A stretch of 64,000 bases of DNA from Microbacterium sp. BH-3-3-3 (GTDB taxonomy: Bacteria > Actinomycetota > Actinomycetes > Actinomycetales > Microbacteriaceae). Shown one piece after another: positions 50,901-61,087 of the stretch (position 1 is its first letter; every line of letters starts with the position of its first letter). The stretch lies in contig NZ_VEFS01000004.1 in assembly GCF_007679045.1 (NCBI RefSeq), forward strand, positions 186,001-250,000, given 5' to 3'. The position numbers and the translations under genes are program-made. The notes under the pieces are model-generated. The model searched no databases, was not told where the DNA came from, and was given only the letters and a program-made list of their open reading frames with translations.

Positions 50901-53900
50901 ACCAGTTCTCGAAGGAGGGGCGCGTGGCATCCGCCACCCCGCCCGAAGACGTGCGCAAGGCCGCCGCACCGCAGGCGCTGCTGAACGCCAACGGCGTCAC
51001 GACGCAGATCGTCGACCCGGTGTCGAAGAGCGGCGACCAGTACCTGCGCGCCGTCGCCTTCACCTATCAGAGCGGCGATCGCACGGCCTGCCCCGAGCGC
51101 TCCGGAGACGGCTTCGCGAAGGCCCCCGTCGACATGCTGTGCCGCATCGCGTACCCCGACGGCTCCGAGTCGCGCCTGTTCTACAACGGCAACGGGCAGC
51201 TCGCGGCAATTCTCGATCCCGGCGACGAGCTCACGTTGTTCGGCTACGAGAACGCGGGAGGGCTGCTGAGCCAGATCCGCGATGCCACGGCGAACGACGG
51301 GCGGCCCCTCACCGCTACGGCCTCGGCGAACGATCCGGCCTCGACGACCATCGCCTACGACAGCGGGCGCGCGGTCGGCGTGACCCTTCCCGCTCCCGAC
51401 GGCGTCACGGCATCCGCTCGTCCTTCCCGGACCTACGGCTACGGCTCGGGTCAGACGACCGTGACCATCGCGGGGTTGTCGGGTCCGTCGCAGACCGTCA
51501 CCTACGACGTCTCGTGGCGCCAGACGGCATCGACCACCGCCATGGGCGTGTCGACCAGCCAGCAGTGGGACGCGTCGAAAGACCTCGTGCGACGGACGAC
51601 GGATGCCACGGGCCTCGTCTCCACGCGCATCTACGACCGCACCGATCGGCCGGTGGCCGCGTACGGGGCCGCACCCGCCGCGTGCTTCGGCAGCGACGGG
51701 ATGCCCGTCTCGCAATCCGAGAGCCTGCAGGGATGCGGCATCGTGCCCCCGTCGTCGACAACGACCTACGACGGCGGCATGAACGGCCTGCAGGCGGCGT
51801 ACTACTCGAACACCGAGAAGCTGTCGGGCAAGCCCGAGGCGTACGGACTCGGTCTCGAGGGCGTGAGCGGGGGAGCGGTCGACCGCGACTGGGGTGAAAC
51901 CGCGCCCATCGCGGGCATCTCGGCCGACCACTGGTCGCTCCGATTGACGGGTCTCATCACCTTCCCCGAGGCGGGCACCTACCGCCTTCGCACCACGAGC
52001 GATGACGGCGCACGGGTGTGGCTCGACGACGTCCGGGTGATTGACCGGTGGCGCCCTCAGGGGGCGACCGACGAGACGAGCGCTGCTTTCACGGTCTCGG
52101 CGGGGGAGGTGCGGCGCATCCGCCTGGAGTACTTCGACACGACGGCTTACGCCGTGCTGCAGCTGAAGTGGTCGACGCCGTCGAACGGCGACTTCACGAT
52201 CGTGCCGGGTGCGCAGCTGCGACCCGACTACGGCCTGGTCACCTCGACGGTCGTCGCCGACGGCACGTCGGTCGCCGGAGCAGCTGCCCCCTCGCTTACG
52301 ACCGCGACGAGCTACGCCGATCCGGTGGTGGGTCAGGCGACCGAGAACGTCGTCGACCCGGCCGGGCTGGCGCTGAAGAGCACGGCGGCGTTCGAGAAGA
52401 TCAACGGCACCGGGTGGCTGCGTCAGTTGTCGAAGACGTTGCCCGCCGTCGCCGCCTCGGGATCGACGACGGATGCCACGAGGACGACCCGCGCGTACTA
52501 CGGCGACCTCGAGCAGCTCGAGGCCGACACGTGCGGGGTTCCCGCCGGCACGCGGCAGTTCGGCATGCTGAAGAGCTCCACCGGCCCCACGCCCGCGACG
52601 GGTACCGCCATCGTGACCTCCTACGTTTACGACGTGATGGGGCGTACCGCGGGAACGCGGGTCACGGGCGACACCGGCTGGTCGTGCAGCACCGTCGATG
52701 CGCGCGGTCGAGTGACGCAGCACACGTCGATCGGTGGCGCGGGTGTGCCGACGCGCACCGTCACCACGACCTACACCGCGACGGCGGAGGGCACCCGAGT
52801 CGTCGTGACCGGTGAGGCGATCGAGGGGTCGAGCGGGTCGTCGATCACGACGCGCTCCGACTTCCTGGGCCGGGTGATCGCCTACACCGACGTGTGGGGC
52901 ACGACCACCGCGCATGAGTACGAGCCGCTGACCGGGCGCGTGCTGCAGGTCGTCACCAGCGGCGGGAGCCTCGACTCGTCGACGACCGGCTTCACCTACG
53001 ACCGCGACGGAAAGACGACGTCCGTCTCGTTCCGCGGTGAGACCTACGCCTCCGTCGTGTACGACGCGAAGCAGCGGGTGTCGCAGGTGTCGTATCGGGG
53101 CGGCTCCGCGCTCGCCGTGGCGTGGGACGACACCCGCGGCAGCATCGGATCGCAGACGTGGTCGTTCCCCTCGGCGGCATCCATCACCGATGAGGTGACG
53201 AGATCGCTCGCCGGACGCATCGTGCGCGAGAGCTTCACCCAGGGAACCCAGTCGTACACCTCGACGTACGGCTACGACGGCGCGGGCCGCTTGGTCTCGG
53301 CGAAGATCCCCGGGCACGAGCTGTCGTACGAGTTCGCTTCATCCAGCGGGTGCGGTCCGAACGCGTGGGCCGGGGCGTCGGGTCACCGCACGCGCTCGGT
53401 GGACGCGTACACCGCGCCGGGTTCGACGACGGCGCAGGTGGCGACGATGCAGTTCTGTTACGACTGGGCCGACCGGCTGTTGTCGACGGCGAACAGCGGC
53501 ACTGTCGCCGGGGCGAATCAGATCACCGACGGGTTCGGTGCGGATGAGATCTGGTACGACGTGCGCGGCAACACGCGCCGTCTGGCCGATCTGCAGTTCT
53601 CGTACGACGCCGACAACCAGCACATCGGCACGGTGACCTACAAGGGTTCGCGCACGTCGTTGGTGCGGGATGCGGCGGGTCGTGTGGTGTCGCGCACGGT
53701 GGATCCGGCGGGCGATGCGCCGGCGGTGACGAAGCGGTACTTGTATGCCGGTGCGGGCGATACCCCGGTCGGTGTGGTGTCGGCGGATGCGTCTTCGGTG
53801 TGGATGCTGTCGTTGCCCGGTGGGGTGACGGTGGATGTGCCGTCTGCGGGGGCGTCGACGTGGGCGTACCCGTCGCTGCAGGGGCACACCCTGACCACCG

Positions 53901-54496
53901 GCGACGGGGCGTCGTCGACGGGGGTGCAGCTGTACGACCCGTTCGGTCAGCCGTTGGATGCCGTGACCCTGGCGATCGGCACGGCTGCGGCGAACGCGTC
54001 GGGCGTGGTCGATGAGACATCCGGGTGGCATCAGGGTGCGCAGAAGCTGGTGGAGGCGACCGAAGACACGCTGATCGTCGAGATGGGCGCCCGGTTGTAC
54101 GTGCCGACGCTAGGTCGGTTCTTGCAGGTCGACCCGGTCGAGGGCGGAGTCGACAACGACTATGTGTGGCCGACGGATCCGATCGGGAAGAACGACCTGA
54201 GCGGTCAGTTCGCTCTCGCTGCGGCCGCCCCACTTCTCGCCTTCGGACCGTGGGGTTGGGCGGCACTCGCGGCTGTCGTAGTCGTGGTCATCCTGGTCTC
54301 GATCGCCTCGACGCCCGGCTTCCAGCGCGGGCTAGGTACCCTGTTCGCGCGCAAGCGCGAGAATTCTCAGCCGAAAGAGCACACGAAAAATGCCAGGCCA
54401 TCGTCGCTCAACAAACATCAGAAGGGGCAGGCTCGAAAGGCGCAGGTAGTCAATGACCGAAAGCGTCGAGCCCCCACGTGGAAGCAGAAGAAGTGA
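47906..54496 (+). CDS. Exported RHS/YD-repeat polymorphic toxin with PA14 domains
   Basis: A 2196-residue protein with a signal peptide (about residues 1-33). Beta-rich and fibronectin-like segments follow, then two PA14-like domains (about 761-905, with [20 protein letters not shown], and 1292-1440, with [19 protein letters not shown]). YD repeats fill about 1690-2060 ([23 protein letters not shown]), and the RHS core ends in [17 protein letters not shown] and [12 protein letters not shown] near 2100. The last 96 residues are a variable tip: a hydrophobic stretch, then a very basic tail with [14 protein letters not shown] proteins encapsulate and deliver C-terminal toxins to rivals. The 3' end of the core recurs four times downstream with other tips. 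The GTG start lacks a clear ribosome site. Confidence 0.88.
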   Translation: MRVLSVSRLAVVSVVTTAALLVGFAVPVDAAQAASQPDAVAPVTDGPALPSTDEASTAPQLPAGSFDIPSPPTDVPTSAVETVTPPPTSEVPLDQSFTPSTDGLEIIDESETSTTYRAPSGGEITRLTTDPERASEGDGAWSDINTSVSRDGQTWTVDDHPLAPVFRGGPDEAPGVTVTRQGHDVSFSLMGAEPGEVAAPFWWWDDWKQLTYRDVVGSSDLEYRIEPGAVKESVVLDAAPTWRTSWTWRIDAGALTPTLGEADSVTFTDADGAEVLMIPTPVAFDSSGVEGASEDATVALDASLRQAADGSWRYTLRADRDWLRDPERVYPVRIDPTVMTPRSTTAYKSDGTVRNGSTLIGNTREGNRDRFWRSVVSYDYGSLPGQFIADAAVGVAWDGGGTRSAQQGWVQHASAFSYNGMGPHLGWFTLGDGQAWTDGTGVAARLASQLRIGDRPAFMIGGYEGSTYSLKSVDTNLWVHSWDYPHVWGNGPREDQTGVGLTPTLGLTATNPGGRQQWFRFEVATDPGMSNLIAGSAWGGATQYQVPWGILRTGTPYYWRVWLVDDVNGHLGQSTETQSPVYRFTTNQVPLPDAATATPGSPVTETPTTVTTLTPQLQVGAVSDTDGTGGSMTYQFKIATGQDARSGAVVTSGWVSAVNGVASWTVPAGTLQDGGVYSWTVTTNDGQDTTTENTWVRRLRTDLRLGASGPSPYDTAGAVTTNLSNGNVNVSFASPTVQTLGGAMGMSFTYNSQEVPQANRGLLAEYFDARVNGSPPSSADGYTFADKVPAMVRTDPAVSFQWGSGVPAEALPADYFLARWTGFVTLPPELIGREVRFGASHDDGIRVTYDGRKLIDRWQHGSQTTTDGATVTGAGGAKPIQVEYYESVGIASVDLWVEYTPEGASASTRMNVPPDWFTKRVTTLPQGWGASVPLAGVASSWVSAQITDASVVLTDVTGKSHTYTKVAAGGYTPPTGEYGVLSLDGNGWVVFTDEDGTVYQFSKEGRVASATPPEDVRKAAAPQALLNANGVTTQIVDPVSKSGDQYLRAVAFTYQSGDRTACPERSGDGFAKAPVDMLCRIAYPDGSESRLFYNGNGQLAAILDPGDELTLFGYENAGGLLSQIRDATANDGRPLTATASANDPASTTIAYDSGRAVGVTLPAPDGVTASARPSRTYGYGSGQTTVTIAGLSGPSQTVTYDVSWRQTASTTAMGVSTSQQWDASKDLVRRTTDATGLVSTRIYDRTDRPVAAYGAAPAACFGSDGMPVSQSESLQGCGIVPPSSTTTYDGGMNGLQAAYYSNTEKLSGKPEAYGLGLEGVSGGAVDRDWGETAPIAGISADHWSLRLTGLITFPEAGTYRLRTTSDDGARVWLDDVRVIDRWRPQGATDETSAAFTVSAGEVRRIRLEYFDTTAYAVLQLKWSTPSNGDFTIVPGAQLRPDYGLVTSTVVADGTSVAGAAAPSLTTATSYADPVVGQATENVVDPAGLALKSTAAFEKINGTGWLRQLSKTLPAVAASGSTTDATRTTRAYYGDLEQLEADTCGVPAGTRQFGMLKSSTGPTPATGTAIVTSYVYDVMGRTAGTRVTGDTGWSCSTVDARGRVTQHTSIGGAGVPTRTVTTTYTATAEGTRVVVTGEAIEGSSGSSITTRSDFLGRVIAYTDVWGTTTAHEYEPLTGRVLQVVTSGGSLDSSTTGFTYDRDGKTTSVSFRGETYASVVYDAKQRVSQVSYRGGSALAVAWDDTRGSIGSQTWSFPSAASITDEVTRSLAGRIVRESFTQGTQSYTSTYGYDGAGRLVSAKIPGHELSYEFASSSGCGPNAWAGASGHRTRSVDAYTAPGSTTAQVATMQFCYDWADRLLSTANSGTVAGANQITDGFGADEIWYDVRGNTRRLADLQFSYDADNQHIGTVTYKGSRTSLVRDAAGRVVSRTVDPAGDAPAVTKRYLYAGAGDTPVGVVSADASSVWMLSLPGGVTVDVPSAGASTWAYPSLQGHTLTTGDGASSTGVQLYDPFGQPLDAVTLAIGTAAANASGVVDETSGWHQGAQKLVEATEDTLIVEMGARLYVPTLGRFLQVDPVEGGVDNDYVWPTDPIGKNDLSGQFALAAAAPLLAFGPWGWAALAAVVVVVILVSIASTPGFQRGLGTLFARKRENSQPKEHTKNARPSSLNKHQKGQARKAQVVNDRKRRAPTWKQKK
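53558..54205 (+). repeat. RHS core repeat, master copy
   Basis: This 648-base segment (from GACGTGCGCGGCAAC to CCTGAGCGG) is the part of the expressed RHS gene that recurs at 56183, 57875, 59514 and 62337. The shared segment always ends at the NDLSG codons, exactly where the variable tip starts. Confidence 0.9.
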
Positions 54497-54508
54497 GGTC
54501 AGGAGAAG

Positions 54509-55099
54509 ATGATGAACGTCCCGAGTAACGATTCTAGTCCGGGCGACGAGACAAAAAGCGTTTCGCGCTGGGAAGAAATGGCGCAAATTGAGTTCGAAAA
54601 TGGGAATTTCCCTGTCGCCGAAAAATATATTCGGTCAGCGCTTCGGCTTGGTGGCGCGGACGCGACGAATTACTACAACCTGGGGCAAATTCTTTACGAA
54701 TCTGGTGACTACCTCGGCGCGATTGACGCGTATGGCAAGTCGATCCCCGAAGTCGATGAGGCGTTAGTCAATCGAGGGTTGTGCTGGGAGCTCGTGGGGG
54801 ACTTTGAGAATGCGCGAACAGACTACCTCGCTGCCCTCGACATTAATTCTCGAAATGTCGATGCTCTAGTGAATATTGGCACCCTCGAACTCAGTGAAAA
54901 AAACGTAGGTCTAGCGACGAACTACCTGTCGCGGGCGGCAGCGCTCGACCCGAGGTGTAATTGGCAACTGGCTGACGCGTATGTAGAGTCCGGCGAACTT
55001 GCCTTGGCGGCGGACGCCCTCGAGACGGCAGTCGCGACCGGAGAGCAGAGGGCGTCCATCCAGCTCGAAGAGGTGCGCGCGAAGTTGAGGAATCTTTAG
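54509..55099 (+). CDS. TPR protein, probable immunity protein of the RHS tip
   Basis: A 196-residue soluble protein with about four tetratricopeptide-like repeats: AQIEFENGNFPVAEKYIRSAL, NYYNLGQILYESGDYLGAIDAY, NRGLCWELVGDFENARTDYL and NIGTLELSEKNVGLATNYL. It begins 12 bases after the toxin stop, behind GGTCAGGAGA. It is clearly AT-richer than the core (AAAAATATATTCGG near 54622), as is common for immunity genes acquired with their toxins. Position and composition suggest it neutralises the 96-residue tip; this is not shown directly. Confidence 0.7.
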   Translation: MMNVPSNDSSPGDETKSVSRWEEMAQIEFENGNFPVAEKYIRSALRLGGADATNYYNLGQILYESGDYLGAIDAYGKSIPEVDEALVNRGLCWELVGDFENARTDYLAALDINSRNVDALVNIGTLELSEKNVGLATNYLSRAAALDPRCNWQLADAYVESGELALAADALETAVATGEQRASIQLEEVRAKLRNL

Positions 55100-55106
55100 G
55101 CGGTCG

Positions 55107-55322
55107 GTGTTGTCGACTGGGGGTCCCGTCGTTGCGGGAACAGATCAGCGGCGACGGTGTCGAGCGGGCATAGCCGTCGGCAAGATCCGTCAAGCGGTTC
55201 TATCCGCTGCGGCTCAGGCTCTGAAAGCAGTGGTGGGCCGAAGCGGCTCAGCTAACTCTGCGGGGTGGCGGACGGGGCGGGGAAGTTTTTCGACAGGGAG
55301 CCGAGGATGGAACGTCAAGTGA
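55107..55322 (+). pseudogene. Tail of a lost RHS toxin tip
   Basis: The frame ends in GWRTGRGSFSTGSRGWNVK and stop. It aligns with the end of the displaced tip at 60560 ([19 protein letters not shown]) and with the alanine-rich helix before it (RQAVLSAAAQALK versus [13 protein letters not shown]). No RHS core precedes it, so only the last about 45 codons of a toxin survive. As at 60560, the stop overlaps the start of a two-helix membrane protein. Confidence 0.75.
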
Positions 55323-55564
55323 ATGATTACAGGCAACAGTTCATGGCTGGCTTCACTAGAAGGCGGCGACTCGTTTGGTATGCATGTATCGCCCCCGCGT
55401 CAATCCTCGTCACAGTGTCCACGTTATTTCCACACACATTGTGGCTCATACCGTTCCCGGCTGCGTTGATGGTCACTCTCGCGTGTTTCGAAATCGTTCG
55501 CTACGTACGAAACGAGAGGCGAGCGAAGAATCCGGCAGAACGCGATGCTCGCGAGGCTGAGTGA
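55319..55564 (+). CDS. Two-helix membrane protein, probable immunity protein (copy 1)
   Basis: An 81-residue protein with two hydrophobic helices (about residues 19-36 and 42-58) between a basic N-terminus and a charged tail. It is a paralogue of the genes at 60557 and 61088: shared features are the Arg-rich start before the first helix, the Trp-Tyr/Trp-Leu at its beginning, and ACFEIVRYVRN near the end. The GTG overlaps the TGA of the toxin tail (GTGA), as ATGA does at 60557. An in-frame ATG at 55307 is an alternative. Likely blocks a membrane-acting toxin of the same lineage. Confidence 0.65.
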   Translation: MNDYRQQFMAGFTRRRRLVWYACIAPASILVTVSTLFPHTLWLIPFPAALMVTLACFEIVRYVRNERRAKNPAERDAREAE

Positions 55565-55597
55565 CTAGCGAGCGCAGCTCGGAGATCTGACATCGAC

Positions 55598-55655
55598 CGC
55601 CTCGGTACACGACCCGTTGAGTCTGCCGTGGATGCCGCCCCATGAGAACCGGCAC
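55598..55655 (+). pseudogene. Decayed fragment of the RHS core
   Basis: The stretch CACGACCCGTTGAGTCTGCC followed by GTGGATGCCGCC resembles the core segment TACGACCCGTTCGGTCAGCC, GTTGGATGCCGCG, with several substitutions and indels. It appears to be an old, eroded copy of the core; the reading frame is lost. Confidence 0.45.
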
Positions 55656-55730
55656 AACCACACACGCCATCTTCCAGGTTGCGGGACCGGGTAAGGGCCA
55701 TTACAACCTCTTCCGCGGAAGGTCGCCCTA

Positions 55731-56144
55731 TTGAACGAGGAATCGAAGTCACGCGCAACATTGCGGCTGCTTCAGGCAAACGGCCGGATCTCGAAACACG
55801 CCCTGGGGAGCGGGGATCTGATCTTCGCGGAGAGTCGTGACGGCTCTGGGCTGCCGGTCGAACTCATTCTCTTGGACGAACGTCTGGCGTTCCTGTCCTT
55901 GGGGCAGGTGTTCTGGTCCGACCTTTCGTCAGACGAGGAGGATCAGGCGTTCGCGGAGCGGGTTGTGCGATGCGTCGTCTTCGGCGGTGCGCGAACGCTC
56001 AAGTCTGGCCGCGCGTGTTACCTCGTGTGCGGTGATTACGCACACTTCGCACCCGCCAACGCCCGTGAACTGCACAGATGGCCCGCATGGACCTCCCCAG
56101 CTCGCGAGTACGACGCCACCCCTGTGCGAATAGGTTGCCTGTGA
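55731..56144 (+). CDS. Small soluble protein, probable orphan immunity protein
   Basis: A 137-residue protein of unknown family, starting at TTG with GGAAGG upstream. It has [18 protein letters not shown], a [24 protein letters not shown] region and a [13 protein letters not shown] strand near the end. No signal peptide or membrane helix. A near-identical copy lies at 61884-62300 and, like this one, is followed directly by an RHS core copy. Its stop overlaps a potential start of the next cassette (TGATG). Its place between toxin cassettes suggests immunity. Confidence 0.6.
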   Translation: MNEESKSRATLRLLQANGRISKHALGSGDLIFAESRDGSGLPVELILLDERLAFLSLGQVFWSDLSSDEEDQAFAERVVRCVVFGGARTLKSGRACYLVCGDYAHFAPANARELHRWPAWTSPAREYDATPVRIGCL

Positions 56145-57295
56145 TGACGTTGGCCGCTGCCGATCGAAGTGCGCCCGCATTCGACGTGCGCGGCAACACG
56201 CGACGTCTGGCTGATCTGCGGTTCTCGTACGACGCTGACAACCAGCACATCGGCACCGTGACCTACAGGGGTTCGCGCACGTCTCTGGTGTGGGATGCGG
56301 CGGGTCGTGTGGTGTCGCGGACGGTGGATCCGGCGGGTGATGCACCGGCGGTGACGAAGCGGCACTTGTATGCCGGTGCGGGCGATACCCCGCTGGCGGT
56401 GGTGTCGGCGGATGCGTCTTCGGTGTGGATGTTGCCGCTTCCCGGTGGGGTGACGGTGGATGTGCCGTCTGCGGGGGCGTCGACGTGGGCGTACCCGTCG
56501 CTGCAGGGGCACACCCTGACCACCGGCGACGGGACAACGTCGACGGGGGTGCAGCTGTACGACCCGTTCGGTCAGCCGTTGGATGCCGTGACCCTGGCGA
56601 TCGGCACGGCTGCGGCGAACGCGTCGGGTGTGGTCGACGAGACGTCGGGGTGGCATCAGGGTGCGCAGAAGCTGGTGGAGGCGACCGAAGACACGCTGAT
56701 CGTCGAGATGGGCGCCCGGTTGTACGTGCCGACGCTGGGTCGGTTCTTGCAGGTCGACCCGGTCGAGGGGGGCGTCGACAACGACTATGTGTGGCCGACG
56801 GACCCGATCGGGAAGAACGACCTGAGCGGGCGCTGGAGCCTGGGGGATGTCGGCAAGCTGATCACTGATTCCTCTGTTGGAAAGGCTGCTCTGTTCGCTT
56901 GTGGTTTCATCCCGGGCGCGATCGGGACCGCCTGTGCCGTCGTCGAGACACTTTCCTACCTAGCGCAAGGAAGGTGGGGGGAGGCTGCAGTTTCCGCCGC
57001 TGGCATCGCGGTCAGCGCGGTGGGGATGAAAAGCGCTTTGAAAGCGACTGCCTCCGTTATAGAAGCCACGGCAAGAGTTCGCTTAGTCCGGCAGGTGGGC
57101 GCCTTAACGGGACGCGCTCAGTACCGCGCAAAATACCGGGCCGCCGAGTCACAGATTGAATTACCCTTGAATGCTGCGATGAATATCGCCAACAATGCGA
57201 CCGCTGACGCCGTTCGACCCTTAGTGTCAAAGTGGAGATCCTACGCTCCCGCGCTTCAATCATCACTGATGAGAAGATGGGCCCGGGTCGCGTGA
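56144..57295 (+). CDS. Displaced RHS C-terminal cassette 2 (core fragment plus tip)
   Basis: 383 residues if read from the ATG at 56144, which overlaps the preceding stop. Residues 14-229 are the RHS core fragment; a new 154-residue tip follows, starting [16 protein letters not shown], with a long Ala/Gly-rich hydrophobic part and a basic C-terminus. The tip is homologous in its first about 75 residues to that of cassette 3. There is no signal peptide, so it is probably a silent donor rather than an exported toxin. The tip family is unknown to me. Confidence 0.7.
   Translation: MTLAAADRSAPAFDVRGNTRRLADLRFSYDADNQHIGTVTYRGSRTSLVWDAAGRVVSRTVDPAGDAPAVTKRHLYAGAGDTPLAVVSADASSVWMLPLPGGVTVDVPSAGASTWAYPSLQGHTLTTGDGTTSTGVQLYDPFGQPLDAVTLAIGTAAANASGVVDETSGWHQGAQKLVEATEDTLIVEMGARLYVPTLGRFLQVDPVEGGVDNDYVWPTDPIGKNDLSGRWSLGDVGKLITDSSVGKAALFACGFIPGAIGTACAVVETLSYLAQGRWGEAAVSAAGIAVSAVGMKSALKATASVIEATARVRLVRQVGALTGRAQYRAKYRAAESQIELPLNAAMNIANNATADAVRPLVSKWRSYAPALQSSLMRRWARVA
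56183..56830 (+). repeat. RHS core repeat, copy 2
   Basis: A full-length 648-base copy that matches the master at 53558 base for base over most of its length, with a few substitutions such as TGG for CGG within the RTSLVRD segment. Confidence 0.9.
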
Positions 57296-57771
57296 CGAAT
57301 GTAATTCCTGGCTCGGCGCGCGGAGCGCGAGTGGGCGGAGCTTGTTTTGGGGTTGTTGGCATCGCCGTGACATCGTTTGCTGAAGCGTCGAGCCAGTCGG
57401 ACCGATTGCCGTGGCTATTCTATGTGATCTTCCTATATTGGATATGCAGGCCGTGGTTCATGGGTGTTGTGATAATGGAGGATGCCATCCAGATCCGCAG
57501 TTGGTATCGCACTTACCGCATTCCATACACCGAAATTGCCGCAGTAGGCTACACGCGATACCAAGGCCTTATGGCGAAGACGGCAGTGGGCTGGCTACCT
57601 GTCGCTGGCGTCATCGCGACTATCGAGATTCGGACGACATCTGGTCGATGCAGGGACTTCCCCTCCACAGTGGGCCGGCTGCGTACAGTCCTCAAACTGC
57701 GTCGGTCTATACGCGAGGCGGCTCGGCTCGCGCCGCCGCGCTTCGACCTCAACGATCCGGACACGTTGTGA
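57277..57771 (+). CDS. Membrane protein with PH-like domain, probable immunity of cassette 2
   Basis: A 164-residue protein with two hydrophobic helices (about residues 20-36 and 47-65) and a soluble C-terminal domain beginning [26 protein letters not shown], the strand order of bacterial PH-like domains. It overlaps the end of cassette 2 and its own stop overlaps a GTG start of cassette 3. The start is uncertain: ATG at 57277 or GTG at 57292. The gene at 58781 has the same architecture. A membrane location suggests the toxin acts on the membrane or outside it. Confidence 0.65.
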   Translation: MGPGRVTNVIPGSARGARVGGACFGVVGIAVTSFAEASSQSDRLPWLFYVIFLYWICRPWFMGVVIMEDAIQIRSWYRTYRIPYTEIAAVGYTRYQGLMAKTAVGWLPVAGVIATIEIRTTSGRCRDFPSTVGRLRTVLKLRRSIREAARLAPPRFDLNDPDTL

Positions 57772-58781
57772 GGCGTGCGCAGTCTGTCGACGTCGTGGTA
57801 GTCGGCGTCGCCTCATTCATCATTCAAGCGCGGGCGGCAACTGTCGCTGGACCGAGAGCGTCCAACTTGTCGTGCCTGTACGCCGGTGCGGGCGATAGCC
57901 CGGTCGCGGTGGTGTCGGCGGATGCCTCGTCCGTCTGGATGCTGTCGTTGCCCGGCGGGGTGACGGTCGATGTGCCGTCGGCCGGGGCGCCGACATGGGC
58001 CTACCCTTCCCTGCAAGGCCACACCTTGACGACCGGGGACGGGACGACGTCGACGGGGGTGCAGCTGTACGACCCGTTCGGTCAGCCGTTGGATGCCGCG
58101 ACCTTGGCGATCGGCACGGCTGCGGCGAACGCGTCTGGTGTGGTCGATGAGACGTCGGGGTGGCAGCAGGGTGCGCAGAAGCTGGTGGAGGCGACCGAGG
58201 ACACGCTGATCGTCGAGATGGGCGCCCGGTTGTACGTGCCGACGCTGTGCAGGTTCTTGCAGGTGGACCCGGTCGAGGGCGGCGTTGACAACGACTATGT
58301 ATGGCCGACGGACCCGATCGGGAAGAACGACCTGAGCGGGCGCGCCTGGTGGGAAGACGTCGGGCGGGCAATTACGGACAACAAGGCCCTTGAGTTCGGA
58401 TGCATGTTCGCATTCGGTGTTGCTGGAACGATTTGCTCTATCGTCAAGGGGGCCGGATACGCGCTGCAGGGTGATGCTGCAGGAGTCGCAATTGAGGTTG
58501 CCGGCGCGGTAACCGGTGGGCTCGCCTCCAAAGCGGTTGCTGCTGCTCATGTGCTGGTGATTTCGACCAAAGTGGTCTTCTCTAGGGCCGGCAGTGTCAC
58601 AAGGGCGACGTTGCGGCCGACGGCCGCTGCGGCTCGCGCTTACGGGCGGTTGGCCGAGGTGTTTACGGCCAATGCTTGGGGAGTGGTATCGCGACGCACC
58701 CCGGTGAGTTCGCCTATGGCACCCGCCACACCGCGATCGGTCAACCGGCGCGCGCCGAAGCGCGGAGAGATCTACGCCTGA
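57768..58781 (+). CDS. Displaced RHS C-terminal cassette 3 (short core plus tip)
   Basis: 337 residues if read from a GTG overlapping the previous stop. The first about 36 residues are unrelated to RHS; the core begins only at [11 protein letters not shown], so this copy has the shortest core (466 bases). The 147-residue tip starts [21 protein letters not shown], with a hydrophobic Gly/Ala region like that of cassette 2 (DVG-x-x-ITD shared) and a different Pro/Arg-rich end, [10 protein letters not shown]. No signal peptide is present. It is followed with TGATG overlap by its likely immunity gene. Confidence 0.7.
   Translation: MRRAQSVDVVVVGVASFIIQARAATVAGPRASNLSCLYAGAGDSPVAVVSADASSVWMLSLPGGVTVDVPSAGAPTWAYPSLQGHTLTTGDGTTSTGVQLYDPFGQPLDAATLAIGTAAANASGVVDETSGWQQGAQKLVEATEDTLIVEMGARLYVPTLCRFLQVDPVEGGVDNDYVWPTDPIGKNDLSGRAWWEDVGRAITDNKALEFGCMFAFGVAGTICSIVKGAGYALQGDAAGVAIEVAGAVTGGLASKAVAAAHVLVISTKVVFSRAGSVTRATLRPTAAAARAYGRLAEVFTANAWGVVSRRTPVSSPMAPATPRSVNRRAPKRGEIYA
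57875..58340 (+). repeat. RHS core repeat, copy 3 (5' truncated)
   Basis: 466 bases matching the 3' part of the master copy; the left boundary falls at the CTGTACGCCGGTGCGGGCGA segment. One change, TGC for GGT, turns the GRF of TLGRF into CRF. Confidence 0.85.
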
Positions 58782-59317
58782 TGACTGCGCCAAAGCAAGT
58801 AGATCGACAAATGGGACGGGGAGGTCGGATTCGCCGTCTCGGTGTCTCCAGCGCACTCATGGGGATGTTGCCAACCGCGGCGGTCGTCGCGACCTCGGGC
58901 GCAACTCCCGCAGAGCTCGTCCTCCTTGCGACTTGTTCGAGCCCTGTTTTGCTGTTCTACGGGTGGGCTTGGTTGCGCGTCTGGCGGACCGGGGCCTTTC
59001 CTGGTGTGGACGCTCTTCACGTTGTGGGGTGGTGGAAAACAAGCGTCATCGAGAAATCGATGATCCGCCGGGCTTATGCCGTCCCTTATCGAGGTTGGTT
59101 CTATGTCTTCGGGTGGCCGGTCGTGAGCGGGTCGTGGCAGAGCGGAGCTATAGAAGTCGAGGTTGCCGGCGCTGTCAGAACGCTCAGTGGAACGGTCACA
59201 TCCCTTGGCTGCGCACGTGAAGAGGCGGAGCGAATCAACCGTTGGCTTGGTCTTGAAGCGGGCGCAGGTGATGGGCCACGCAGACGGAACTCCCGAAACG
59301 AGGGACGCGGAAGGTGA
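58781..59317 (+). CDS. Membrane protein with PH-like domain, probable immunity of cassette 3
   Basis: A 178-residue protein with two hydrophobic helices (about residues 20-38 and 44-63), then a soluble domain with [22 protein letters not shown] and [22 protein letters not shown]. The arrangement equals that of the protein at 57277 although sequence identity is low. The ATG overlaps the cassette 3 stop. Two PH-type immunity genes behind two related tips support toxin-immunity co-evolution. Confidence 0.65.
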   Translation: MTAPKQVDRQMGRGGRIRRLGVSSALMGMLPTAAVVATSGATPAELVLLATCSSPVLLFYGWAWLRVWRTGAFPGVDALHVVGWWKTSVIEKSMIRRAYAVPYRGWFYVFGWPVVSGSWQSGAIEVEVAGAVRTLSGTVTSLGCAREEAERINRWLGLEAGAGDGPRRRNSRNEGRGR

Positions 59318-59391
59318 CAGCCGAACAACCCAGGGGTCCGAAGGCTGTCGCGACGGTCTTCGCTCGAACACCGGCACTCGACGCGGTGATT

Positions 59392-59476
59392 GCACCTGTA
59401 TGACTCATTCGATAGGCGGTTGGATTCCGCGACGTTCGCCAACGGCACGACCGCATGGAATGCGTCTGGCGTGGGC
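59392..59476 (+). pseudogene. Decayed fragment of the RHS core
   Basis: CTGTATGACTCATTCGATAG, GCGGTTGGATTCCGCGACG and GGCACGACCGCATGGAATGCG line up without large gaps with CTGTACGACCCGTTCGGTCA, GCCGTTGGATGCCGCGACC and GGCACGGCTGCGGCGAACGCG of the master core, at roughly three matches in four. It is the remains of an older cassette lying just upstream of copy 4. Confidence 0.7.
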
Positions 59477-60560
59477 CGAAAGCGGCGAGTTGAGGCGCGC
59501 CTTCGGAGCCATAGCGACCTATAAGGGTTCGCGGACGTCGTTGGTGCGGGATGCGGCGGGTCGTGTGGTCTCGCGGACGGTGGATCCGGCGGGTGATGCG
59601 CCGGCGGTGACGAAGCGGTACCTGTACGCCGGTGCCGGGGATAGCCCGGTGGCGGTGGTGTCGGCGGATGCGTCTTCGGTGTGGATGCTGTCGCTGCCCG
59701 GTGGGGTGACGGTGGATGTGCCGTCGGCGGGGGCGTCGACGTGGGCGTACCCGTCGTTGCAGGGCCACACCCTCACGACCGGTGACGGGACGACGTCAAC
59801 GGGGGTGCAGCTGTACGACCCGTTCGGTCAGCCGTTGGATGCCGCTACCTTGGCGATCGGCACGGCTGCGGCGAACGCGTCGGGCGTGGTCGACGAGACC
59901 TCGGGCTGGCATCAGGGTGCGCAAAAGCTGGTGGAGGCGACCGAGGACACGCTGATCGTCGAGATGGGCGCCCGGTTGTACGTGCCGACGCTGGGTCGAT
60001 TCCTGCAGGTCGACCCGGTCGAGGGTGGCGTCGACAACGACTATGTGTGGCCGACGGATCCGATCGGTTACAGCGACCTGAGCGGGCGCGCCTGGTGGGA
60101 TGACATCGCGAGCGTGGCCGGTCAGGCGCTCAAAGCCGCCAACCAGTGGGTCTGGGACAACCGACGAGAACTGGCACACACGGCCATGAATATTGCGGCT
60201 GGGGTACTGACGGTTGCCGCGACCGCGGCTGTTTGCGCAGGGACTGTCGGGGTGGGATGTGTTTTCGCCGCCGGGGCAGCATTTGGTCTGCTCACCAACG
60301 TGGTCCCACATTTTGTCATCGACCGAGCGATGGGCTACAAGACCACAGCGAGCGAGGCGGTGGGGTACGTCGCAGGCGCACCACTTCGCGGCGCGTTAGG
60401 CGTTCCCCTTCAGGCCGCGCGACAGCGCGTAGTGAGCGCCGCGCTTAGCGGGCTGAGATCCGCGCTCCGAGCGAGTGGTTTCGCCCTGCCGTCAGCCACG
60501 GGATGGCGGTCCGGGGGTTCAATGTTTAAAACAGGTAGCAGAGGTTGGAGAGTCAAATGA
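59460..60560 (+). CDS. Displaced RHS C-terminal cassette 4 (core fragment plus tip)
   Basis: Read from the ATG at 59460 (start uncertain) it gives 366 residues: 18 unrelated residues, 191 residues of core and a 157-residue tip. The tip starts [21 protein letters not shown], contains hydrophobic stretches [19 protein letters not shown] and [16 protein letters not shown], and ends [19 protein letters not shown]. The junction reads PIGYSDLSG rather than PIGKNDLSG, so this copy has diverged at the hinge. The tail is shared with the remnant at 55107. No signal peptide. Confidence 0.7.
   Translation: MRLAWAESGELRRAFGAIATYKGSRTSLVRDAAGRVVSRTVDPAGDAPAVTKRYLYAGAGDSPVAVVSADASSVWMLSLPGGVTVDVPSAGASTWAYPSLQGHTLTTGDGTTSTGVQLYDPFGQPLDAATLAIGTAAANASGVVDETSGWHQGAQKLVEATEDTLIVEMGARLYVPTLGRFLQVDPVEGGVDNDYVWPTDPIGYSDLSGRAWWDDIASVAGQALKAANQWVWDNRRELAHTAMNIAAGVLTVAATAAVCAGTVGVGCVFAAGAAFGLLTNVVPHFVIDRAMGYKTTASEAVGYVAGAPLRGALGVPLQAARQRVVSAALSGLRSALRASGFALPSATGWRSGGSMFKTGSRGWRVK
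59514..60086 (+). repeat. RHS core repeat, copy 4 (5' truncated)
   Basis: 573 bases matching the master; the left edge falls at ACCTATAAGGGTTCG. The last codons before the tip differ (TACAGCGACCTG instead of AAGAACGACCTG). Confidence 0.85.
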
Positions 60561-60817
60561 AGAAAACTAGCACTGAGATAATGAGAGGTGTCTCACCGCG
60601 GCGGAGCCTCTTCTGGCTCATCACCATGGGCCCGGCTTCGCTCATCCTATGCGTGTGGCCATTAGTGAAAGGGATGCCGTGGTTTTGGCTCCTGTCGCTC
60701 ATATTTCTTCTTGTTCTTGCGCTGGGCGAACTCCTCAGGTTCGTGATCGAGCGGCGCCGACGGCGTGATGCTGGTTCTCCGGACGTGTCTGAAATTTCGC
60801 TCAGCGCAGACGGCTGA
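60557..60817 (+). CDS. Two-helix membrane protein, probable immunity of cassette 4 (copy 2)
   Basis: An 86-residue protein beginning [20 protein letters not shown], with two hydrophobic helices (about residues 17-34 and 40-56), then [16 protein letters not shown] and a short acidic tail. The ATG overlaps the toxin stop (ATGA) and GAGGTTGGAGAG lies upstream. It is AT-richer than the core. Paralogue of the proteins at 55319 and 61088. Confidence 0.65.
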   Translation: MKKTSTEIMRGVSPRRSLFWLITMGPASLILCVWPLVKGMPWFWLLSLIFLLVLALGELLRFVIERRRRRDAGSPDVSEISLSADG

Positions 60818-61018
60818 CGTTGAGGTGTCCGAAGGCCACATATGCAAAAAGCGCGAGCCGCGGAGTTGCGAATGAGTGACTGGGAACCGACCCTTGCCCT
60901 TGCGGACTTCCATTCCCCTCAAGGCTTCGACGCTCTCAGGCCCGGATGTCGTGGCGTCTTCTTGATGATTGACTGGTCGAGGGCACCGTGCGGGTAATCA
61001 GTGCAACGGCAATAGTAG

Positions 61019-61069
61019 GGGCCGCCGGCATCGAAGGCGCGCGGCAACACCCGATGGAAGCGCGAATAG
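61019..61069 (+). pseudogene. Possible toxin-tail remnant before the third two-helix gene
   Basis: A short open stretch ends ARGNTRWKRE and stop, just before the ribosome site of the next gene. It occupies the same place as the conserved toxin end TGSRGW-VK in the two related loci and shares the aromatic-basic ending. It is too short for a firm call. Confidence 0.3.
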
Positions 61070-61087
61070 AGGGGAGGCGTGACGCCT

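Noticed and set aside
49859..53317. Open frame of over 1100 codons antisense to the RHS gene
   Set aside because: It is a GC3-driven shadow: Arg/Gly/Val-rich composition, no domain, no ribosome site, and the sense strand encodes a clear RHS protein.
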